A DNA stretch of 64,000 nucleotides from assembly GCA_958298945.1 (NCBI GenBank), contig OY282610.1, positions 44,709,667 through 44,773,666 on the forward strand, read 5' to 3'. Positions within the stretch are counted from its first letter, which is position 1. Each line of letters opens with the position of its first letter. The notes under the pieces are model-generated. The model was not told the DNA's origin and did no database searches. It was given only the letters and a program-made list of their open reading frames with translations. Position numbers and translations under genes: made by a program. Of this stretch, positions 47,035 to 59,000 are shown one piece after another. Origin of the DNA: Atherix ibis (lineage: Eukaryota; Arthropoda; Insecta; Diptera; Athericidae).

Positions 47035-50000
47035 GTAAGTTATTTTCGTAAATTTATTTTTTATGTTTTGCTTGTTTTTTTCCGCTTTTTCTGTTTATTT
47101 ATTTCTATTTTTCAACAAAAAAAACTAAAAAAAAACTGAAAATCTAAAAAAATTAATTATTATTAATTTTTGCTTTAAAAAAAAAACAATGAAATTTTTA
47201 AATCAGAATTAAAAAAATTCAAAACTTTCTTAAATAAATAAGAATAATAAGAGACGACATTCTTTAAGAAACTTTTTTACTGATTGTAAGTTCAAATTGG
47301 GTTGATTTTTGTTGGGTTTCATAAGTTTTTGGGAAAAACAATTTTTTTTCTTCAATTATTATTTTGTGTTTATAAAGAATGCCTTAAAAATAAAATATTG
47401 TGAATTGAAACAGAAAATTTAGTTGAGTGCAAAAACATAAAAAAGAAAACAATAATTTTCAAAATCCCTAATTTTTTCTGTTTATTCGATCAATAATTTA
47501 GTTAAAGATAATATTCGATTTTATCATACATTTTTAATACAAGAAAATGGAAATTAGTAAACTTTAGAAAACTCTAATAAGAAAAGTAATAAAACTGAAA
47601 ATTTTTAAAAGTGCAATAGAAAATATTACTTTTAGTAGAAAATTATTGCTTTCCATTTTACATAAAACAAAATTTGTTTTATTTTTCTTAAATTAATTTT
47701 TAAAAAAAAAGTTGTTTTTTTCTCAGTAACTATTGTTCTGATTATAAAAAGTTTTAATGAAAATATTGTAATTAATCAGTTTTTAATTAAAAACGATTCT
47801 AAAGTTTTCAGTCATATTTTTAATTGTTTATTTCTCTTGTTTTTTTTTGTTGAAAAATAGAAAAAATCCGTTAAAATAAAGAAAAAACTTGACAAAAAGA
47901 AAATTTACTATAAAAAAATAATTGATAATTTATACAAAATTCTATTCAATTAAATTATCTATAATTACTTTCGTTTTATTAATAACTTAACATAAAAATA
48001 AAATTTAATCACTTGAAAAGATTCTAGAACTAATTGCAAAAAAGAAAAGAAAAATCAGAGACAGTAAAATTAATTGATTCATTATAAATATTTTGTATTT
48101 TTATTTTCTATTTTACTTATTTTATCAGTGCTCATAAAATTTTATGATTAACCATAAAGATTAGAAAATTTGAATTGAAAATTATTTCGAAAAAAAATTT
48201 CAATTAAATGAAATTGAAAATCATCAACTCTCATCCATTAGTCACTAAATCAATATAATCAAATTTTGCTAATGATATTCAAGCTAAAAGGAAATTCTCT
48301 TATTTGCGAATCAAAAAATAAGAAAATATATATGTTACGTGTATATTCTCGCTGTATAATTATTTAAATTATTTTATTAAAAAAGGAAGAAAAAACATTA
48401 GAAAAATCTCTTTCTCCTTTCTTTTTTTTGATGCAAGTGATCTTGAGTTGGAAAAACTGGAGATCATATCAGCTCAAAACATTTAATGTAATTAATTTAA
48501 TTCAAATCGAATTTATTTAAATCAACAATAATAAAAAAATCAAATCTCTTTAATAAAAATTATGATCGAACCGATGAAAAGTGATCTTAACAAATTTTTG
48601 ATTAGGCGATCTTGATTTTATTTCTCGTCCATTCTTTCATAAAAAATAAGGAAAAAAAATCACTTTTCATTAAAAAACTATTCCCAAAAAAATCAATATT
48701 ATCAAAATTTTCTAAAGTCAAAAAATAATCCAACAAAAAAAATCTTATTTTAAATAAGTTCATTTCGAAATTTATTTGCAAAATGATTTAAGCACAAAAA
48801 AAAACAAATGATTTTTTAAAAAAAACAACCATTTTTATAGTAATGAAAAAAAAATTTTTTTTGGTGAATTTTAACACAAAACCAATAAAAATCCTTCAAT
48901 TTTTTAATTTTTTTTTAAATCCCTTCTTTTTTTTAGAGAAAAAAATCATTTTTAAATAAATTTAAAAATCAGGAAGATAAATTCAAGTAATTTTAATGGT
49001 TTTTTTTTTTAAATTCTAACAGTTTTTTTAAATCCCTTCTTTTTTTTTAGAAAAAAAATTAATTTGCAAATAAATTTAAAAATCAGGAAGAGAAATTCAA
49101 GCAATTTTAATAGTTTTTTTTTTTAAATTTTAACAGTTTTTTTAAATCATCTCTCTTTTTTACCTAAAAAAAATATTCGCAACAAAATTTAAAAATCAGG
49201 AAGAAAACTTCAAATAATTTTAATGTTTTTTTTTTAAATTTTAACAGTTTTTTTTAAATCCCTTCTTCTTTTAGAGAGAAAAAATCATTTGTAAATAAAT
49301 TTAAAAAACAGGAAGAGAAATTCAAGCAATTTTAATGGGTTTTTTTAAATTTTTAAAGTTTTTTTTAAAAATTCCTTCTTTTTTTTAGAGAAAAAAAAAT
49401 CATTTGTAAATAAATTTAAAAATCAGGAAGAGAAATTCAATCAATTTTAATAGTTTTTTTTTTAAATTTTAACAGTTTTTTTTAAAATCCTTTCTTGTTT
49501 TAGAGAAAAAAAAATCATTTGTAAATAAATTTAAAAAACAGGAAGAGAAATTCAAATAATTTTAATGGCGCTATTAGGTGGCAAGAGAACACAAAAATCG
49601 TTCAATTCTTTCACATACATTTTTCTACTGGATCTATTCTAATTAACCAAATTTTAGTTTTTAATAAAGCAAATATTTTAGCATAGAATTTTTGAATTAA
49701 TAAATATTATTTTAATTTAATAAAACCACAATAATCAGTACAATTGAACGTTGCCAAATTATTATTATTAATTTTTTTTTGACAGAATTTTCATAATTTT
49801 CTCACGTTTTCTCTTTGTTTTGATCATTGAATTCTCGTTTTCTCTCTTCCCACAATACAATTCATGCATACCGGATTGTCTAATTTCTCCTTCTTGCCAC
49901 TGACTCACTCGCAGCGTTCTATTAGTTCTCTTATTCTAGTACATTCTTTATTCGATTTATTCTAGTACGCGGTTAATTGACGGCATCGTCTCAACTTTTC

Positions 50001-53000
50001 GTTCATGAATTTCCATTACGCTCACGATCATGATTCAGTAATGAAATTTTCATATTCTCTTTCTCTCTCTTTCTGATGACTTTTCAACTGATTTACTTGG
50101 TTTATTTTTCTTATTTCAATTATTTTCTCTTCCAAAAGAGGGGGTGGTAATATAAATTTTTTCTGTATAAATTTTCAAGTACATTAAATATTAGATTATC
50201 GTTCTCTTTTGTCTTTAATTTATTTTATTTTATTTTATTTTTGTTTCTTATTTTTCTGTGAGTTTGTCTGCCCATATAATGTGTGTATAGTTTACAAGTA
50301 ATATTCTCGTCGCTCTGTTTCTCTGCCTCTTCCCCAGCTCTTGTGTTCTTTTGTTCGGTTTTGTTTTATTCATTTCTGAAACCAACTCAACTTGATTGAA
50401 GCCAATAAAATGATTATATCCGGTTGTATCTGCACACTTGCACATACTAGATAGTACATGAAAACGCTTGAGACATGAAAATTCAAATTCAAATTCAAAT
50501 TCAAATTCACATAAGCGATGACCCTTACCGAACCCCACACACTCCACAAATCATTATATTATATTGTGCCTTGTTTTTAATTTAATTGCGTCTCTACACT
50601 CTTGAGGCCGTCAACGAAAAAAGCGAACAAAAAATCTTCTTATTTTTATTTTAAATAATTTTTTTTTTTGTGAAATATTATTATTTTTGTCATTTACAAT
50701 CAGTAAGATGTGTTCGCAGAGTAAATTTATCTGCAGGAGGGAGGGAGCATCTCATCTACCCATCATAGATTCTTTTAGAGATTAGTGTAAGCCGGCATGA
50801 TCAATCTCTTCGAGGTAGATAGATGATCTCCGTGCATTCAGCCACCCATACCCATGAACCCATATCCATCCCCAATAATCATCTAGGTATGGGGAATTTT
50901 TCTTCTACAATGGAAATCAATTCCAATTAAATGGCTCACTGACATTGGACTGGAATGGTGGTGTCTTCCCGGAGGTCTGAATGGCTATAATTGTACATCT
51001 CTGCCCATCAATACGGGTATCCAACGTTTCCCACATACAATGTACAATAATATCTAAGCGGGTGTACCCATATAACCCGGCCGTCAAACACCCTCCTCCA
51101 TACATTCTCATACCACATTTTCCGTTTATTCAATTAATCCCCATTTCGAGAGTATCGCACCGATTTTCTCATCACAAAAAATTCCGTTTATTTTTTTAAT
51201 CAATTTAACTCTTTGGTTTTTTTTTGTTGATATTTTTATTTTTAAATTTCTCTTATTTTTTGTTGTTATTGTTAATCCGCATTTCTCCCCTTGCAGTTTT
51301 GTTGCAAAAACTATTTACTCAGCCAATTCTTTCATTGGTTCTGTAAACTATTATAATAAAATAATAGAAATATATATGAAAATGACAATTTCTACGTTGA
51401 AAAAGTGTACATTTAACTTTTACATAAATCCTCCTGTTTAGATGTGCACGGTTTGTAAAGGTTAAATGGACACTTTTTATGGGGGAAAATGTCAAAAGTT
51501 AAAAAAAAAATATCTTAAATAAAAGTAATTTAAAGCAAATAGAAAAAATTGAAGAAAACAAAACAATTTGAAAAAAATTCTAAACAAAATAGAGCGTAAG
51601 TCGAGTAAATTTGTAAAAGTGATAAGGAGACTTTTTTCTTATTTTTTTTTTTTTTTGCTGAACGGAAAATATCCACACAAAAAAATTAGAGTTTCTACCT
51701 TAAATCTTTTAAGTTTGAAAGATTTGATGAGAACTTTTATAAATGTCTCGTTACTATTGTATTTGGATTTGATTCCATTTGGTAAAATTGGTTCAGAGTG
51801 TCTATCGTTTCTGTTTGAGGATATAAATATATAACAAATTTCCCAGTTGCAATTGAAAAAGTTGATTGATCTTATCAGGGATAATAAGTGACCGATTAAA
51901 TCGATTTTATTGAAAAAGATTTCTTTACATTCTAATTATGACCATTTCCATTTTTTCCATTTTCGAAATGAGTTTTTAATTATAAATGTAATGAACAGAT
52001 AAACAAAAATCAATTAAAAATAATCAAAAATAAATCATTATTAAATGGTGTTTTTTTTTTAATTATTAGTGATTAAAAATTAATGGAAAAAAAATATCCC
52101 ATTAACATGTGATTTATTATTGAAAATATATCACTAAAATTTATTATTGAAAATATATCATTAAAGAGAAATAAGAATGTGATTTATTATTGAAAATATA
52201 TCATTAAAGAGAAATAAGAATTTCTCTTTAACGAGTGCGCACAGCAACTGAGATCATGAACCGAGGTGGTAGTATTGTTGATGTTAGGCTAGGTTAGCCT
52301 GAGGTCATCTATGCCATCTGAGGTCATTTCATCAACATTGATTCATTATAGAAAGTATTCGATTCGAGTCCGTTCTTCATTTGAGATTTTTTTTCTTATA
52401 TTCTTTAAATTTGATAAGCAACTATGAAATTGTCTACAAACGTACGAGAGTAGTCTGTGCTCGCTCAATCATTAATGAATATTTAATGCTGGAAGAATGA
52501 ATTTTATAGCCGATAATTATTATTTCCAGTAATGATTCTAGTTAAATATATTTCTTCTATTTAATTATTATTCTGTTTTGCCTATGGCATAGAGCAGATT
52601 CCATATATCAGCTGGTATACCACAAGGGAGTATAATTGGTCCCATTTTTATATAGTGTTTATAACCATGATATTCTATCTGATTCTAAGACCATCATTAC
52701 CATAAATTCTGATATAGTTTTCAATCATTTACAATCCCATATCCATAATCTTTAATCGTGGTTTACAAAATGGCGAGTGAAGGCAAAAGAACAGAAAAGT
52801 GCTCGCATTACTTTTACTCTTTACTAAAGCCAACTTTACTCCTTTATAACTTAATCGAAACATGTTGCCATAATGTGCTAAATTACGTTATTTAGGACAT
52901 CGCCTAATCAAGAGATTAATATGGAATCCATATGCTAGACTAACAGGACTTGTAACTTATTTACAGACACCATTAAAAACTCCTCCTCCGACTACTGCGC

Positions 53001-56000
53001 AACCGTTCAAAATTACCAATTCAATTATAAAACATATTTTGGACCCGAAAATCATACGAAAAATTGCAGATACTCTCTTTTATATCTATATAAGTATGCT
53101 CTTAATGTTCCCTTTGCATTTCCCATTACCAAAAATTACCTTCCCATCTATTCTATCATCAAAAACTACTCGTAAAAGAATTTTGTTCTACAATATTACC
53201 CTTTTCGATATTATAAATTAACTTGTGATTTATAAATCTTCTTATTATACGATTTATTTGTTATTATAGACAAAGAATAAAATTACAAAAACAATTATTT
53301 ATTGAAAAGTTGATATAAAAATTATAACAATCGTTTGTCTGATGACAGAACAAGCGTGTATGGAAACATAATTATGGGCCATCTGGTAGCGAAAATATGC
53401 CCTAAGCCAAAATCAAACAGTATGCTTCGATTGCGCCAAAGGAATTTTGTAGGGTCAAACGAGAACGATAGATCCTTAGATTATAGAAGAACTAGATAAG
53501 CCTTTATACGAAAATTCTGTCCAAATGTTTCCGACATTTAGATTCGTAAGAACGCCCACACTTCGTATTCTGAAATAAAAACATCCTATTTGCTGTCGTA
53601 AAGAATAAATCTATTTATGCAAATGTATTAATTTATAATTAATTGTTCGTAAACTATTTAAAATTAAATAAAACCACACTTAAATTTTCACTTTGCGATA
53701 ATTATTTAAATGTCTACATTAAGCATAATATCAAGTATGCAAACATTTTGGTATGCTACCACTTCATGGAGGATGGCGTTTTCAAACTCTTTGTAAGTCT
53801 ACAAAATTGAGACGTTCGATATTTACAAAATAAATAATAAACTTTAAATACAATTCTATTTAATATCAAAAGATTTTGTTTAAATTGTATTTTTCTTTTT
53901 AATAACTACCAGGTATATAAGCTTAAATCCGGTGTTTTTTAGTCAAAAAAAAAACACATGTTTTTTTCATAGAAAGCAAAAACAAATTTATTCCCCATCT
54001 CTCGGGCAATTTGTGGATACTACGTCAAAAAAATTCTTTCTCTTTCGAGGCAAACCACTCATCAAGCCAATTTCGGACGTCTTCGTAAGAATCGAAGTGC
54101 TGCTTAGCGAGCGCGTGGCTCATCGATGAAAACAGGCGGTAGTCGGAAGGGGCCAGGTCTGGTGAATAAGCGGGGTGGGATAGCACCTGTCAGTTGAGTG
54201 TCTCCAAGTAGTTTCGGACCATTTTTGACGTGTGCGATGGTGCGTTGTCGTGGAGGAAAATCAGCCTGTCTTTGTTGATAATCCGTCCTTTTTTCACGCA
54301 GAGCATGGTGCAATTTGATCAGTTGTTGGTGGTAACGGTGGGCATTGACAGTTTCACCAGGTTTCAACATCTCATAAAAGACGATATCCCACCAAACCCA
54401 CAGCATCGTCTTCCGTCCGAAGCGATTTTGTCTTGGGGAAGATGTTGATGGTTGGCCGGGATCAACTCACGATTTCTTGCGTTTAGGTTTCTCGAAATAT
54501 ATCCACTTTTTATCGCCTGTCACAATCCGATGCAGGAACGACTTTCTTTTTTGTCTGACGAGCAAGATTTCGCATGTGTTTTTGCGCCGCTCCATTTGCC
54601 TATTGTTCAATTCATGCGGCACCCATTTTCAATCTTCCCCATGGCACGCAGAAACATGGAAATGCCTGGTTGAGTAACACCCAATTACTCCGCGAGCATT
54701 TTTTACGATTGGGTGTCGTCTTTGTCCAAAAGAGCCTGCAATTGATGGTCCTCAACCTTCCTAGGCCAATTTTGACGCTTCTTGTCCCACAAGTCAAAAT
54801 TGCCGTCTTTGAAATGACGAAACCAATCTCGGCATGTTTTTCCGATAAAGCACTGTCGCCGAAGACCTCCATAAGTATTCGATGCGATTCGGCATCCGAT
54901 TTCTTCAAATTGAAGCAGAAAAGCAGAGCTTCCCTCATATGCTCTTTTTCTGGTACAAAACTAAACATGATTACCAACGGAAAAATGTATGTTGTTGTAC
55001 GAAATTGCTGACAATGTGCACTGATTAATGTTGACAGATATAGCGTGCCCATGGTAGCTTAATATGCTCACTCACGCCATCTATGACGAAACAGCGAATT
55101 TAAGATTATATACCTGGTAAGTTAAAATAGATTTTAATTATGCTTTTGGAAGTCAAAAAAATTTCATTACGAAAACTAGATGTCAGTGGGTGTCATGTCT
55201 ACATACAAAAATCTATACAAATGTATACAAGCAGTATAATTTCGCGCCACTTTTGGCAACTATGCAGACAGAAAATTGCGCTACATACACGAAAATCTGA
55301 CTTTAGAGCCTATCCAGATATTCTTTAATCTAAGGATAGACCACTATTATCGAGTTACACATCTCAGTGGTGCTATCTGAATGGCCATTTATTATTCTAT
55401 ACTTTCTAGTCGCACATGAATTTTCTCAAAGATGTCTCTGGTAATGCCTATAAGAACTATAGGCCATCTGGCGTCAATAGTACGAGGCATGTACCGCCGA
55501 ATAAGTGATTATGGCATTACACCATTTGTTCTATTAGCAAAAATGACTAAACAAAACATAACAAAATATTGTATAAGAAAAATTGAAAATTATCACAAAT
55601 TGATATAATAAATAAATTATTTGCAAGAGAATTAATTGAATGAAAATGCGAATTTAATATATACTAACATGGCCGCATTTTAATATTAGACAGAAAAATC
55701 CTAATTTAATAATTATATTATAAAATACAATAGCAAACAAAAAATAATAATTATTATTGCAAAATTTGATAGATTCAAAAATTTAGTTTAGAAATAATTA
55801 AGTGAAAATAAATAAAGATATGAAAAAATTATCAGAGCTGGGCTGGGATGTTAAAGCAGTAAGATAATAATGAATATGATTAATGTTTGGATCGTCTGTA
55901 GAAAATGTTGCTGAGAAATTTGATTTAAATGGCAAATTTGATTTTTGTCGTTTAGTTTTTTTTGTTACTAGCAGAAAATCTTTCTTCAGAAATAATTAAT

Positions 56001-59000
56001 ACAATAATTATTTTCAGTTAGTTTGATTTTATTTTTAAATGATCAAAACATTAACTATAACACCATATAAAAATTTTGCCAGATAACATTTTGGACATCT
56101 GGATATGCGCTTATATCGACTGTCGGGCATGTCGAGCAGTTCTTTTTTCTTCAATAATAATTAAGTTAAATAACTACCACAATTAGCAATTATGCTATAA
56201 TTAATTTTTTACTTAAAAATATAATGCGAAGATAATTATCAAAATATAATTAATTTTTTTGTGGTACAATAAAATGGAATGGGTTCATTCGCCGTTTCAA
56301 ACAATTTCTAAAAGGGAAAAAATTTCAAAAAAGAGTATTTCGAAATTTTCTTTAAAAAGTTAAAAAAAAAATACCCTTCAAGTTATTAGTATCAATTCTA
56401 TTATCCAGCAGTGTATTCTGACGTCTTTCCTTTTTCTCCGCTGGTGTCGCTCAGGGAAGTAGCCTAGGTCCAATCCTTTACAATATTTATGTTTGCACGC
56501 ACGATACAGCCATCTGTACACATCACAAAGACCCCTTTTTCACAGCCATCAATATCCTACAGAAACCTAGTTCAGAAGGTGGAGAATAGGGTCCAAGGAC
56601 AGATCCCTGATATAGCCCTAAACGGCAGTAATATTCCACAAAAGACGAGTGTGCGTTTGCTTGGACTTACACATATATTTGACAAACGGTTAACCGGAAA
56701 CCCTCTAACGGAAACTAAAAGAAATGCACTTAATGAACTCCTAGACGGCAGGTCAAAACTGATAAGAAAAAGCAAACTATTACTAAACAATACGGTACTA
56801 AAAGCATTCCGATTCCCTTCCAATCCAAACCCTACCTACAATCCCGAATCTAAAACTGTGCGTCGCTCGTTATAAAAAATTCCATTCGCGTCTATTCTAC
56901 CATCCTTGAGGATGGACTCGCGTCTATTCTATCATCGACGCTTGAAACGGCAATAGCCGAGAGATTAAAAAAAATATCCTGTTCTATTTTTCTACTTCTT
57001 GTAATACGTCATTTCGGAAAATAATGTCTCACAAGCCATAAGAGAAAAAATGATAATATTGCCGTCGGAACCGCTAAAGATTTCAGAAAGGTTGGAAAAA
57101 TAATTCCAACGCAATCAAAAAAAAAATTCCATTTGAGCAAAAAAAAAACTTCAACTATTCACAATGTTTTTTGATAAAGTTGTCTTTTTACGTGTATGTG
57201 GATAAGAGTGCAATTTACTATCAACAAGATGCTCGAGGTGCACGAACTTGTCTACAGTCGGGGGTATAGGGTATAAAGATAAACAATCGGCCTATGTGTC
57301 GGTATTCGGATTTTATTAAATCAGTCAAAAATTATCTCTGCTGACCTTTACTCATTTATTCACTAAGAATGATGTCCGGTTATCATATCCATAATATCTT
57401 ATTTATTAGAAAAGGATCTGTTAATTGCTACCTGCGAGGTTCTAGAATAACTGATTCAATTCAGCAAGAACTGCAATTTTAAATTTGCCGTCATTTTCCA
57501 GCTGTCAAACGTGCATTTGGCCATGGATTAGTGAAAGATTCAATTCTATTTAGCGGAGGAATGTAGAAAATTGTTACTATTATTATGTAGAAAGTTTTAA
57601 AAAAATTATTGCACAAAATTAACCGAAGCTTCATTTTTGATTTGACGTAGCGAATCTGCAAGAATTCCAATGTTGACATCAAATTGGTCCAAATAACAAC
57701 TTTGGGTATCTCTGAAAAATTTACCAAAAACAATTGGATTATAATAGTAATCAAATAGCGTTCAAGTTTCCCGACATAAGATATGCTAGAATTTTCATAA
57801 AACTTCTATATTTTCTGCTAGAATTCCAATCAGCTGGAATATCAAACTTCGGCGACTTTACTTCTCACCAACAGAATACTTAATTGACAAAACCCCTTTA
57901 CATCCTTCAATATAAGATTTTCTGCTATAATTTCAATAAAGTTAATTTTTAAATTTTATGCAGCGTGTCGCAACAAGAACTGCAGTTTTAAATTTGCCGC
58001 CATTTTTCCAGCTGTCAAACGTGCATTTGGCCATGGATTAGTAAAATATTGTAGTATAAAAAATGACGGCAAATTTAAAATTGCAGTTCTGACCCATGGT
58101 CCGTTATCTCGTATTTAATTACTTAAACGTTCGCTTTGGGCTAACCACTTAGAAGGTTGGCTTTTTTCATATTTCTGAGCATCGATTTCTTACTAAAATT
58201 ATTCTGAAAATGAAATAATTTTTAAAAAATTCCAGTATAAGATTAGGGATGCTACTGATTTTTAATACGTGTACATTCGCACAAGAATGTGTTATGAATA
58301 TAATTTTTAAGAATTCTGTCATTAAATAGTTTATTTGAATTTTTATACAATCAAAATGAGTAGAATTTCGAAAATTAACATTTTCTTTTCTTTTTTATTT
58401 AATTTGCAGATTGTAAAAGCGGATGTTCATCAGGTGAGTAAATTTGAAGTTCAATGAAACCGATCATTTAAGAAACAGTTTCTGAATAGAAAATTTAATA
58501 ACTGAAAGAATTTTTGGCACATTTGTAATTTTTTAATTTTTTTTGAAAATCATCAGCTGATACAGGAAAACTTCGATTTAATCCTGGCGGAGTCTACAGC
58601 TACGATTTCGATAGCTCCATAACTGTCTCCTTAACAACAGATAGTTATACAAAATTGAATGTTGTTGGCGAGGCTCAGGTTTATGCCGAAGAGAACTGTG
58701 GCTATAAACTGCAGTTGAAAAAGTTGACTATACAAAAAGATGGCAAAGATTATCCATTCACGGAGGGTCTTGAGCATCCTGTGGGCTTTACAATGTCTAA
58801 TGGTGAGCTGGACGATCAGATATGCGCTCTGCCACAAGACAACGAATTCTCGCTGAATATCAAACGCGCACTAATCTCAATGCTGCAGTCGTCGGACAAG
58901 AACTACGAGACTGATGTGTTTGGAAGATGCCCGACCACCTTTTCGAAGACCAATATTGGACCATATGAGGTCGTTACGAAATTGCGGAATCTGAACGCAT

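Larger units (their letters stand above)
53474..55335 (+). mobile_element. CCTTAGATTA TIR element, copy 4, split by a nested mariner
   Basis: Outer ends CCTTAGATTATAGAAGAACT and TATTCTTTAATCTAAGG are intact. Flanks are ATAGAT (53468-53473) and ATAGAC (55336-55341), a 6-base target duplication with one change. Removing the mariner at 53909-55117 and one TA leaves about 650 bases co-linear with copies 1-3. It is in the sense orientation inside apolpp intron 1. Confidence 0.93.
47035..58409 (+). other. apolpp: apolpp intron 1, 11.4 kb
   Basis: Separates the signal peptide exon from the rest. It holds a 114-base array (48890-49570), a less AT-rich block (50580-51140), LINE fragments (52560-53010, 56410-56990), TIR copy 4 with a nested mariner (53474-55335) and a separate TIR element (57466-58095). 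The stretches 47041-48880, 51140-52550 and 55336-56400 are AT-rich and show nothing recognisable. Confidence 0.82.

Noticed and set aside
50248..50547. 99-codon minus-strand frame with an EFEFEF run
   Set aside because: The run comes from an ATTCAA microsatellite, and there is no conserved domain.
53039..53221. 60-codon frame after the LINE fragment at 52560
   Set aside because: Cannot be aligned by eye to the LINE C-terminus and is AT-driven. Left as unassigned DNA.
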